A stretch of DNA of 10,379 bases, taken from positions 1-10,379 of the forward strand of contig JASFBB010000334.1 in the NCBI GenBank assembly GCA_036172345.1, written 5' to 3'. Below the pieces are notes generated by a model that saw nothing but the letters and a program-made list of their open reading frames with translations, ran no database searches and had not been told where the DNA came from. The stretch is from NAK82 sp036172345 (GTDB lineage Bacteria; Chloroflexota; Anaerolineae; 4572-78; NAK82). Positions 1-6,762 of the stretch are shown here, piece by piece. Each line of letters starts with the position of its first letter. Positions within the stretch are counted from its first letter, which is position 1. Made by a program: the position numbers and the translations under genes.

Positions 1-1003
1 CTTGTTGCACCAATTGGACAATCTGCGCTAGGACGGTCTCAGCACCCACCCGGCGGGCTTGCACTTTCAAGAAGCCCTGCTTGTTGATAGTGGCTCCGAT
101 CACCTGATCTCCCGGCCCTTTGTCCACCGGGATGCTTTCGCCAGTGAGCATGCTTTCGTCTACCGCCGAATGCCCCTCCAAGACGATCCCGTCCACCGGG
201 ATGCGCTCACCTGGCCGTACTAGCACTACATCACCGACAATCACCTGTTCAATGGGGAGTTCCATTTCTTGATCTGCACGGATCACACGGGCTGTTTTGG
301 GATGCATCTCCATCAGTTGCCGGATAGCGGCGCTGGTACGTCCACGTGCTCGTGCCTCTAACAGCTTGCCCAGTTTGACCAGCGTGATAATCACCGCGGC
401 AATTTCAAAATAGACGTGATCGCCCCAACTACCTTGTCCCAATATCCAGGCAACTGTCACCAGCATACTGTAGAAATAGGCAGCCGACGTACCCATTGCC
501 ACCAACACGTCCATATTAGCGGCACCGTTGCGCAACGCCTTCCAGCCGCCAATATAGTAATCCCAGCCCACGTAGAACTGCACCGGCGTCACGAGGGCTA
601 ACAACAACCAATTGAACCACGGTTGGTGTGCCCAGGGGGCCAGTATCTCAGAATCGCGCGCCATACTGAGCACAAAAAGGGGCAGTGTGAAGAGAACACC
701 GACCCAGAATTTGCGCGTCTGAGCGCGAATTTCTCTTGCTCGCGCTCGCTGTTCAGTGTCTTCCGAGCCAGCTTCTTCGGTTTCCAGCACGCCATAGCCG
801 GCACGTTCGATAGCGGCCACCAGATCGCGCCGTGTGACTTGATCGGGGATGTACTCCACCGTCGCCCTTTCGGTGGCCAGGTTGACCGCAGCGCTGATCA
901 CACCGGGCACTTTGCGCGTAAGTGTGCGCTCAATCGTGGCGGCGCAATTAGCGCATGTCATGCCAGTTATAGGCAGCTCAATCTTGGCCTTGTTCAGTGT
1001 CAC
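1..1003 (-). CDS. copA: Copper-translocating P1B-type ATPase CopA, N-terminal part (3' end outside window)
   Basis: ATP-driven membrane pump expected to export Cu(I) from the cytoplasm. The visible 334 residues start at a GTG (1003) preceded by a strong GGAGG ribosome site at 1013-1017. They contain one heavy-metal-associated domain (about residues 8-72) with the metal-binding GMTCANC motif (Cys17, Cys20), then a charged linker and membrane helices from about residue 99. The P1B-typical stretch NMDVLVAMGTSAAYFYS and the actuator-domain TGES loop (residues 287-290) follow. The phosphorylation DKTG motif and the membrane CPC motif lie beyond the window edge, so copper specificity is inferred from the HMA motif and from the csoR and copZ-like neighbours rather than from the transport site. 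The start overlaps the upstream small CXXC gene by 26 bases, which suggests translational coupling. A silver or other soft-metal P1B pump is the main alternative. Confidence 0.93.
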   Translation of the reverse strand, partial: MTLNKAKIELPITGMTCANCAATIERTLTRKVPGVISAAVNLATERATVEYIPDQVTRRDLVAAIERAGYGVLETEEAGSEDTEQRARAREIRAQTRKFWVGVLFTLPLFVLSMARDSEILAPWAHQPWFNWLLLALVTPVQFYVGWDYYIGGWKALRNGAANMDVLVAMGTSAAYFYSMLVTVAWILGQGSWGDHVYFEIAAVIITLVKLGKLLEARARGRTSAAIRQLMEMHPKTARVIRADQEMELPIEQVIVGDVVLVRPGERIPVDGIVLEGHSAVDESMLTGESIPVDKGPGDQVIGATINKQGFLKVQARRVGAETVLAQIVQLVQQ

Positions 1004-1211
1004 GAATTGCCTCCTCCGAGGCGCTGTTCAGCGTCCCCGCGCCGAGATTCGAGATATCGAACACGAGCTGGCTGCTCTTTTTGGCAGATGGCTCGTCGTC
1101 TTCCATTTCAGCAAGCAATTTGTCGATGTCCACAGCGCAATCTGCGCATGTCAGACGAGATGAACGTGTCTCTTTCGGTTCCGTGTTTACTTTATCTTGA
1201 TGTGCTTCCAT
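978..1211 (-). CDS. Small CXXC protein of unknown function in the copper operon
   Basis: A 77-residue protein that I do not recognise as a named family. It carries a LTCADCAVDIDKLL segment (about residues 22-35) that resembles the metal-binding loop and first helix of heavy-metal-associated domains. The remaining beta strands of that fold are not evident; the rest is acidic and looks poorly ordered. No signal peptide or membrane segment is seen, so it is probably cytoplasmic. It lies between the copZ-like gene (60-base gap) and copA (26-base overlap) on the same strand, so a role in copper binding or handing copper to CopA is a reasonable inference but is not shown. A GTG four codons upstream (1223) is an alternative start; the AAGGAG at about 1226-1231 is too close to that GTG and rather far from the ATG, so the start is uncertain. 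It could also be a decayed HMA protein. Confidence 0.6.
   Translation of the reverse strand: MEAHQDKVNTEPKETRSSRLTCADCAVDIDKLLAEMEDDEPSAKKSSQLVFDISNLGAGTLNSASEEAIRDTEQGQD
1013..1017 (-). promoter_or_regulatory. Ribosome binding site of copA
   Basis: GGAGG on the minus strand, 9 bases before the GTG at 1003. It decides the GTG start of copA, which would otherwise be placed at Met15 inside the metal-binding motif. It lies inside the coding region of the upstream small CXXC gene. Confidence 0.7.
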
Positions 1212-1271
1212 AGGCCTGTCCACCTCTCCTTTCCCGCCTATGGGCTCTTCGATCGGTGACGCTCATAAGCA

Positions 1272-1487
1272 CTAATCTATCTCCGGTGGATAGTTGATCT
1301 CCCGCAGCAGTGCATAGATATCTTCCCACGTGGCAAGCGTTTCTTGCCATTCTACCGTTACCATCTTGCTGAATTGATCAGCGCGGACGGATGTGACGCC
1401 TGTCAGCTCGCCCAATTCTCGCTCAATGGTGTGCACACAATGTGCGCACGAGATGTTGGGCACCCGAAACGTGCGCGTAGTTGTCAT
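1272..1487 (-). CDS. copZ: Copper chaperone, CopZ-like single HMA-domain protein
   Basis: A 71-residue cytosolic protein consisting of one heavy-metal-associated domain, the usual size for CopZ/Atx1 chaperones, which bind Cu(I) through two cysteines and deliver it to CopA or CsoR. The motif NISCAHC near residue 10 provides the CXXC pair; the following helix (VHTIERELGEL), the GVTSVRAD strand and the VTVEW strand fit the beta-alpha-beta-beta-alpha-beta fold. The start at 1487 is chosen because GGAGG (1494-1498) lies 6 bases before it; the longer in-frame extension upstream would run into csoR. It is 31 bases downstream of csoR and on the same strand, consistent with one operon. The gene name is by family and context; a general cation-binding HMA protein is the alternative. 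Confidence 0.88.
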   Translation of the reverse strand: MTTTRTFRVPNISCAHCVHTIERELGELTGVTSVRADQFSKMVTVEWQETLATWEDIYALLREINYPPEID

Positions 1488-1518
1488 CTCTTTCCTCCAT
1501 ATCAGATCGCTCTGTCGC

Positions 1519-1827
1519 TCACAATTTACTGGTTGCTTCAAAGACATCCATAATCTCAGCGATGACCCTTTCACGCTCTGCGGCATCTTGACTGCTCATC
1601 GCCGTGCTGACACAGGTGTGCAGGTGACGATCGAGCACCAATCGGTTCACCTTGTGCAGCGCGCGTTGCACTGCCAAAACTTGGGTGACCACGTCGATGC
1701 AGTATTCCCCGTTTTCGACCATACGTTGGATGCCGCGCACGTGTCCTTCGATATTCTTTAATCGTTCGATAATTTCCTGAGAAATCTCGTCCACTTCCAC
1801 ATCTTCTGAGGGAGATACCCTCCCCAT
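1519..1827 (-). CDS. csoR: Copper-sensing transcriptional repressor, CsoR family
   Basis: An all-helical DNA-binding repressor of the CsoR/RcnR family, which releases DNA on binding metal. With the start at 1827 it is 102 residues, a normal length. The family signature (RLKNIEGHVRGIQRMVENGEYCIDVV) covers about residues 22-46. The Cu(I) ligand pattern of CsoR is present: Cys43, then His68 at +25 and Cys72 at +29, matching the Cys-His-Cys set of copper sensors rather than the nickel or formaldehyde sensors. A longer in-frame reading to 1875 is unlikely because it would begin at the promoter -35 box. The chosen ATG lies in the centre of the operator palindrome and has no Shine-Dalgarno sequence, so the start could instead be GTG at 1800 or 1794. 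It heads the operon csoR-copZ-small CXXC protein-copA and is probably autoregulated. Confidence 0.93.
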   Translation of the reverse strand: MGRVSPSEDVEVDEISQEIIERLKNIEGHVRGIQRMVENGEYCIDVVTQVLAVQRALHKVNRLVLDRHLHTCVSTAMSSQDAAERERVIAEIMDVFEATSKL

Positions 1828-1838
1828 AGGGGAGGGGT
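1816..1838. promoter_or_regulatory. Putative CsoR operator (GC-rich palindrome)
   Basis: The plus strand reads TACCCTCCCC, ATA, GGGGAGGGGT. The two 8-base arms (1818-1825 and 1829-1836) are perfect inverted repeats around a 3-base centre. Known CsoR operators have the same layout, a TACCC plus C-run half-site facing a G-run plus GGGTA half-site. It lies immediately downstream of the -10 box, over the predicted transcription start and the csoR start codon, where a bound repressor would block initiation. Binding itself is inferred. Confidence 0.75.
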
Positions 1839-1846
1839 CATGCCAG

Positions 1847-1875
1847 ATTATATTATACACCGCGGAAGATGTCAA
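1847..1875 (-). promoter_or_regulatory. Sigma70-type promoter of the csoR-copZ-copA operon
   Basis: On the minus strand a perfect -35 TTGACA (1870-1875) is followed after exactly 17 bases by a perfect -10 TATAAT (1847-1852). A second, overlapping TATAAT occupies 1852-1857 but sits too close to the -35 box. Transcription would start near 1840, giving a leader of only about a dozen bases before the ATG at 1827. Such a strong consensus promoter fits a gene set held off by a repressor. Confidence 0.82.
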
Positions 1876-2068
1876 GGAGCGCGTTTGAAAGATGGCTACT
1901 TGTACCGCATAACTCCAATCACTGGCAGGGTTTTTTAACTGTCCCTTTGGCTGACAACGAGTGTCTGTTCACGTGGGGTGAAACATTGTAGATAAACCTG
2001 CAACGCATCGTGCACATTTTTCGTGCTGGCTGAGTTGATGGTTGGCTTGCAAGTAGTAGCACCTCTTC

Positions 2069-4372
2069 CTAACGACTCCAGGAGATGCGTTCTTCCAGCC
2101 AGCCGCGCGAGGAGAGGAGCTCGGCTCCCACAATCCCGTCCGGCGACCCTTGCATTGTGAATAGCTTGCGCTGGTTGCTTCCGTCTGGGTTCATAGCCCA
2201 TATGCCCCAGGTTCCGTCGCGATCCGACACGAAAGCGATCGTTTTGCCGTCTGGGGACCAGGTGGGTAACCCGTCATTGGCCGAGTTGTTGGTCAGGCGC
2301 ACAATGTTCTGCCCATCGCTATTCATAATATAGATCTCATAATTGCCAGCCCCTTCGCGCGTGAGAGACATAAACGCAATCTTACTTCCATCTGGCGACG
2401 GTGCCGGCGCTGTGTCGCTGGTGTTATCTGTTATCTTAGTAGCGCCTACGCCCTCTGCGTTGACCATGAAAAGACCACACGCACCTTCCACCGTGCAGCC
2501 TTTGTACACGATTCGCCCATCTGGGAAGACGCTAGCGTACTCGGCAATGAGCCCAAAACCGGCTTCCTGATTATTTGTCTGATTCACACGGAACATCCGC
2601 GGCACGCGATCTCCCTCACGACGCGAGGTAAACACCAGCGTGATTGAGCTGGGATCCCAGTAGGGCAGTCCATCCTCGATATAGTTTGTCAGTAAACCAT
2701 TTCTGCCGCCCCCAATGGTGAGGAAAGCCAATCCTCGCGCGGTCGAATCCCAACTTTTATAGGCCAATAAGTCGCCGCCCATGTTTAGGCAAGGCTGACT
2801 GGCATTATAAGCTATCAGCTGTGGTTCACCGCCCTGAAGATCCCTTATATAAATGTCATAACTGCCCATTTGCCCTTGAAGCATTCGATCGGGCACGAAG
2901 ACAGGATAAACGATCTTGCCGCTCAATACCGGTTCTGCAGGCTGCGGAGTCGGGCGGGGCGCTTGGGTTGGGGTTGTGCTCGGTGTGGGTAGGCTCGTCT
3001 CGGTGCCCGTCTCAGTGGGCAGCGCAGCCACTTCAGCAGCTCGGGTGGGTGTTGCTATAGCCCGGGTGCCTATTTCGGCAACATCGCCGCCTGAGGGCAC
3101 GTAGCCGCCGACCGGGATGATGAGCTGTTGGCCGATCTGGAGTTTGGTGGGATCCTCTATTCCGTTGGCTGCTTGCAGGTCTCGTGCGCTCACTCCATAC
3201 CGGGCGGCGATAGCCAGCAACGTGTCGCCCGATTGTACCACATGGATAACCGGCGTGGGTGTTTCCGTGGGGGCAGGCGTTTGAGTTTCCGTAGGCAGGG
3301 CTTCTGTAATGATAAGTGTCCTCGTCGCTGTGGGCGAAGGGATTGCACTCTCAAATGCCACAGAAGTGGCAGGTGCCGTGATGGTCCCCGCTGCACGTGC
3401 TTGTGGTGCCATGAAGCGTATGCTGTCGAACATTTTTTGGAAGATGAGTGCCTCACGACTCCATTCTGTGCTGGGCGCTGCAGCTACGACGGTGTAGGCA
3501 GTATCGTTATATACTGTGGCTGCCACATAAGCGGTCATATCCCCGACGTTTTCGTTGGGGGTTAGCTTGACTTGGCTGATGGCCCATTCGACCCCGTTGA
3601 TAGCACGTGTCCCGGTCTCACTGGAGCTTGGATCGATTGGCAAGCTTGCGACGATCCGGTTTAGAACGCTTGATGGGGTATCCACAATGCCTCCGCCCTC
3701 GACTTGTACCACAAAGGAGGCAAATCTGAGGAGTGGGCGATCTCCCAGCAAGCTGTTCAATCCTTTCTCATCAGGTGCTAGGACGAGGTGTTGTTCTGTC
3801 TCTTTGGCTTGCCAGGTGCTTGGGTACTGGAGCGTGAACCCAAAAGCACTGCTGGAATACGTCTGCAGTGCGAGCTGTGTCGGGGTAGGCTCGAGGGTGG
3901 GTGTTGCACTGGGTGTAGGTGCTGGAGTGGGAGTTGCGATCGGCAACGCTGAAGCAAGCGTGGGTGTGGGTGCCTGGCTCACCCGCACCCCTCTGTCCTG
4001 TAAAACATTGGCCAGCAGTACGATCAGAAGGGCAAGAACCACCAGCAGGAGAAACCCGGCACATCCGGTGTACAACCAGCGAGATGTCCACCCGGAGGAC
4101 ACCTCCTCGCGGAGTCCGGACAAGCGCGATACCGCTTCGGGAATGCCGCGTCCCTGATGCTTGGTCATAGGGAGTGGAGTTTCTTGAACCCATTCCACGC
4201 CGTTGTAGCGATACCACTTGCCACTCTGCGCTCCGATGGTCCAATAATAGCCTTGTTCGTCCCGGATCTGCAATCCTTCGATTTCTTCCTGGAACTCTTC
4301 TTCGTCGATCTTTCCAGCGTCGAAGTCAGCACGCAGTTTCTTATAACGATCTAGCAGCTCTTGAAAGTCCAT
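2069..4372 (-). CDS. Membrane-anchored LysM / TolB-like beta-propeller protein with PT-rich linkers
   Basis: A 767-residue, single-pass membrane protein of unknown exact role. In order: a cytoplasmic N-terminal helical segment (about 1-35) followed by a short aromatic module with GYYWTIGAQSGKWYRYNG (about 41-58); one membrane helix (about 99-124); a Pro/Thr linker; a PsbP-like domain starting FGFTLQYPSTW (about 173-321); a second Pro/Thr linker; a LysM domain, HVVQSGDTLLAIAARYGVSA (from about 377), which in this family binds peptidoglycan or related glycans; a third linker; and a TolB-like propeller (about 482-767) with WSPDGKTIAFVSDRDG-type PD40 repeats. The bulk should lie outside the membrane. 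The ATG at 4372 is preferred because AAGGAG lies 12 bases upstream; the ATG at 4384 abuts that site. It is monocistronic as far as seen and divergent from the polysaccharide operon. A role in envelope binding or sensing is an inference. Confidence 0.88.
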   Translation of the reverse strand: MDFQELLDRYKKLRADFDAGKIDEEEFQEEIEGLQIRDEQGYYWTIGAQSGKWYRYNGVEWVQETPLPMTKHQGRGIPEAVSRLSGLREEVSSGWTSRWLYTGCAGFLLLVVLALLIVLLANVLQDRGVRVSQAPTPTLASALPIATPTPAPTPSATPTLEPTPTQLALQTYSSSAFGFTLQYPSTWQAKETEQHLVLAPDEKGLNSLLGDRPLLRFASFVVQVEGGGIVDTPSSVLNRIVASLPIDPSSSETGTRAINGVEWAISQVKLTPNENVGDMTAYVAATVYNDTAYTVVAAAPSTEWSREALIFQKMFDSIRFMAPQARAAGTITAPATSVAFESAIPSPTATRTLIITEALPTETQTPAPTETPTPVIHVVQSGDTLLAIAARYGVSARDLQAANGIEDPTKLQIGQQLIIPVGGYVPSGGDVAEIGTRAIATPTRAAEVAALPTETGTETSLPTPSTTPTQAPRPTPQPAEPVLSGKIVYPVFVPDRMLQGQMGSYDIYIRDLQGGEPQLIAYNASQPCLNMGGDLLAYKSWDSTARGLAFLTIGGGRNGLLTNYIEDGLPYWDPSSITLVFTSRREGDRVPRMFRVNQTNNQEAGFGLIAEYASVFPDGRIVYKGCTVEGACGLFMVNAEGVGATKITDNTSDTAPAPSPDGSKIAFMSLTREGAGNYEIYIMNSDGQNIVRLTNNSANDGLPTWSPDGKTIAFVSDRDGTWGIWAMNPDGSNQRKLFTMQGSPDGIVGAELLSSRGWLEERISWSR

Positions 4373-4434
4373 GGTCTTGCGCATCTCCTTATGTCCAGGC
4401 AGGAACTACGTCCTGTCTGACGTTCCCGATCGAC

Positions 4435-4464
4435 AGTATACTGCAATAACGCTGACGCAGCCAA
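4435..4464 (-). promoter_or_regulatory. Candidate promoter of the LysM/TolB-like gene
   Basis: On the minus strand a -35-like TTGGCT (4459-4464) is followed after 18 bases by a good -10, TATACT (4435-4440). Transcription would start near 4428, leaving about 55 bases of leader, which contains a small inverted repeat (CAGGA / TCCTG, about 4399-4414). No equally convincing promoter was found for the divergent plus-strand operon; the best -10-like sequence is CATAAT at 4516-4521, without a well-spaced -35. Confidence 0.4.
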
Positions 4465-4586
4465 ACAAAAGCCCTTCTATCGCGCAAATTTGCCTTTTTG
4501 GGCACCTGAGTCCATCATAATAAATCGCTGCCCTCTGATGGCAGGAGCCTCATAGCATACTGATCGCCAGGAGAAGAACAACCGCT

Positions 4587-5498
4587 GTGACCCTGATCGA
4601 GCGCAAAGGCTCGCAAACCATCATTGTGGCCGACGCAGAGCTGCCGGTCACCCAAAAACCACTTCACGTGGTACGTGCCGTGTTCTCCTATCTGGGTGAG
4701 TTGTGGTGCTACCGTGAGCTGCTCCTCACCTTGGTAGTGCGCGATCTGAAAGTGCGTTATCGCAATTCTGTGCTTGGCGTCTTATGGTCGTTGGGCAATC
4801 CACTGTTGATGATGGCCGTGTTCACCCTTGTATTCACCGTTATGACGCCTTCTAACATAGAAAAGTTCCCCATATTTGTCCTATGCGGTCTTCTGCCGTG
4901 GAATTTCTTTTCGGCCTCGGTGATCGGAAGCATTCGCAGCATTGTGGATAACGCACCACTTATCCGTAAGGTGTACTTCCCACGCGAGGTGTTACCCCTT
5001 TCGGTTGTGTTGTCAAATCTCGTCAACTTCCTAATCGCCCTGATCGTGTTGTTTGCTTTTATTCTGGTTTTTCAGATGCCGGTCACGCCATGGGCATTGC
5101 TGTTGCCTGTGGTTATCATCGTCCAAATTATCTTCACTTGCGGAATAGCACTCATCCTGTCGACTGTGAATGTTTTCTATCGGGATACTCAAGTGATTAT
5201 GGAAGTGGCTATGCTCGCCTGGTTTTTCCTGACGCCGATCTTCTACCCGATTGATATCCTGCCGCGCAATTATCATCTGGGGTCACTTACCATTGACGTG
5301 TGGCGTGGGATGTACATGATGAATCCGATGGCGTCTTTGATTGCTACCTACCGTGTGATTCTTTATGGCAGCGGTTTTGGAGGCGCACCGCCAGCGCTCG
5401 ACTTTTTCGGCCGGACAGCACTCACAGCGCTGGGTGTGTTTATAATCGGGATGCTGGTGTTCTTCCGGTATAAGCGATTATTTGGGGAAGAAGTTTAG
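4587..5498 (+). CDS. wzm: Polysaccharide ABC exporter permease, ABC-2 family (Wzm type)
   Basis: Membrane subunit of an ABC exporter that moves a lipid-linked polysaccharide across the cytoplasmic membrane together with the ATPase encoded next. The 303 residues show an N-terminal cytoplasmic segment with the family motif RDLKVRYRNSVLGVLWSLGNP (about 52-72) and about six membrane segments (about 62-86, 95-118, 134-162, 168-195, 203-224, 277-294). The FYRD and LTPIFYP motifs typical of O-antigen and teichoic-acid permeases are also present. The start is GTG at 4587, 13 bases after an AGGAG. The stop at 5498 lies just before the ATPase gene, so the two are cotranscribed. The family is clear; whether the cargo is an O-antigen-like chain, a capsule or another glycan cannot be read from the permease. 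Confidence 0.92.
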   Translation: MTLIERKGSQTIIVADAELPVTQKPLHVVRAVFSYLGELWCYRELLLTLVVRDLKVRYRNSVLGVLWSLGNPLLMMAVFTLVFTVMTPSNIEKFPIFVLCGLLPWNFFSASVIGSIRSIVDNAPLIRKVYFPREVLPLSVVLSNLVNFLIALIVLFAFILVFQMPVTPWALLLPVVIIVQIIFTCGIALILSTVNVFYRDTQVIMEVAMLAWFFLTPIFYPIDILPRNYHLGSLTIDVWRGMYMMNPMASLIATYRVILYGSGFGGAPPALDFFGRTALTALGVFIIGMLVFFRYKRLFGEEV

Positions 5499-5535
5499 AC
5501 CTGTGGGCGGCGATGGTTCAGAGGTCGGGAAGACG

Positions 5536-6762
5536 GTGAGCACGGCTATTCGATTTGAACACGTCTCCAGGCGTTTTGTGCTGCATCATCACCGTGCCCG
5601 TTCCTTCCAAGAGCTGGTGATCCGACTGCTGCAGGGTCAAGATAACGGGCGACGAGAGGTCTTTTGGGCATTATCCGATGTGAGCTTTGAGGTCCGGAAG
5701 GGTGAGATGGTGGCGCTGGTCGGCCCCAACGGCGCCGGGAAGAGCACAGTGCTGAAGCTCATCTCGCGCATTATCGATCCCACCTCAGGGCGTATCGTTG
5801 TCAATGGCCGAGTGGGTGCCTTGCTCGAGTTGGGCACCGGATTTCACCCGGATTTGACCGGCCGCGAAAACATCTATCTTAACGGCGCCATTCTGGGCCT
5901 GCGTCGAGGCGAGATAACGCGCCGGCTGGATGATATCATCGCTTTCGCCGAGATGGAACGTTTCATCGATGTGCCGGTCAAGCATTACTCGTCTGGGATG
6001 TATGTGCGGCTGGGTTTTTCGGTCGCCGTGCATGTCGAGCCTGAGATCCTGCTGGTGGATGAGGTGCTGGCGGTCGGTGATGCGGCGTTTCAGCGCCGGT
6101 GCCTGGAGCGCATTGATCAAATGCGCACAAATGGCACCACCATCATATTCGTGTCCCATGATCTAAACGCGGTGCGTCGGTTGTGTCAACGTGCCATCTG
6201 GTTGGAGAGAGGATGTATCGTGGCGGATGGTTCTCCCGAGGCTGTCGTGGGTGAATATGCCACACACTCCTATGTCGCGAGCGCGGCACTGGCAGCGCGT
6301 CGTGAGCACTGTCGGCACGGCACGGGTGAAGTGGCCATCGAGGAAGTGCGATTTCTGGACGGTGAAGGGCATTTGCGTGACTTCTTCAGCACTGGCGAGT
6401 CGCTCACCATTGAGATGCGCTACCGAGCACACAAAGTGATTGAACGGCCCGTATTCGGCATCGCTATTCATCGTTCTGATGGGGTGCACGTCACAGGGCC
6501 CAACACGCAATTTGCCCAGTATGAGATCCCACTGATTCGTGGGGAGGGTGTCGTGCGTTATACAGTGCCGTTCCTGCCATTGTTGGAAGGGACGTATTAT
6601 GTATCGGTGGCGGTTGTGGACTGGTGTGATACCCAGATGTTCGACTATCATGATCGCTTGTATCCTTTGAGGGTTGTGCCCGGTTGTGCTGAGCGATACG
6701 GAATTATAACCTTACAGGGTGAGTGGTGCTGGGCGGAGGGGGAAGCCGGGTCGGTTCCATGA
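5536..6762 (+). CDS. wzt: Polysaccharide ABC exporter ATPase with C-terminal glycan-recognition domain (Wzt type)
   Basis: ATPase partner of the preceding permease. Counting from the GTG at 5536 (408 residues), the nucleotide-binding domain has Walker A GPNGAGKS (63-70), the degenerate signature YSSGM (151-155) usual in this subfamily, Walker B ILLVDE (171-176) and the switch histidine of VSHD (His208). Residues about 265-394 form a beta-rich extension like the Wzt C-terminal domain, which in E. coli O9a binds the finished end of the glycan and licenses export; its end, GIITLQGEWCW, fits that family. Alternative starts are TTG at 5482, which would overlap the permease by 17 bases, and GTG at 5503; 5536 is chosen because homologous proteins begin shortly before the AIRFEHVS strand. 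The stop overlaps the next ATG (ATGA). An extended Wzt implies that the exported chain carries a specific recognised end or unit. Confidence 0.93.
   Translation: MSTAIRFEHVSRRFVLHHHRARSFQELVIRLLQGQDNGRREVFWALSDVSFEVRKGEMVALVGPNGAGKSTVLKLISRIIDPTSGRIVVNGRVGALLELGTGFHPDLTGRENIYLNGAILGLRRGEITRRLDDIIAFAEMERFIDVPVKHYSSGMYVRLGFSVAVHVEPEILLVDEVLAVGDAAFQRRCLERIDQMRTNGTTIIFVSHDLNAVRRLCQRAIWLERGCIVADGSPEAVVGEYATHSYVASAALAARREHCRHGTGEVAIEEVRFLDGEGHLRDFFSTGESLTIEMRYRAHKVIERPVFGIAIHRSDGVHVTGPNTQFAQYEIPLIRGEGVVRYTVPFLPLLEGTYYVSVAVVDWCDTQMFDYHDRLYPLRVVPGCAERYGIITLQGEWCWAEGEAGSVP

Noticed and set aside
623..1213. A 196-residue plus-strand reading frame
   Set aside because: It is antisense to copA and the small CXXC gene, whose protein motifs are clear, and it has no recognisable domain.
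1931..1936. A run of six T's on the plus strand, considered as a terminator
   Set aside because: There is no GC-rich stem in front of it and no plus-strand gene upstream.
1935..2201. An 88-residue minus-strand reading frame between the csoR promoter and the LysM/TolB-like gene
   Set aside because: Half of it lies out of frame inside the C-terminal coding part of the larger gene, no ribosome site precedes it, and its protein resembles no family I know.
3878..3973. A tandem-repeat-like GT-rich stretch
   Set aside because: It encodes the first Pro/Thr linker of the LysM/TolB-like protein; low complexity follows from the amino-acid composition, with no exact repeat unit.
3555..4157. A 200-residue plus-strand reading frame rich in Gly and Val
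   Set aside because: It is antisense to the Pro/Thr linker and PsbP-like region of the minus-strand gene; its Gly/Val repeats are just the complement of the Pro/Thr codons.
4528..4544. Small hairpin CTGCC / GGCAG before the permease gene, considered as a terminator or leader regulator
   Set aside because: The stem is only 5 pairs with no T-run after it, and no partner structure is visible.
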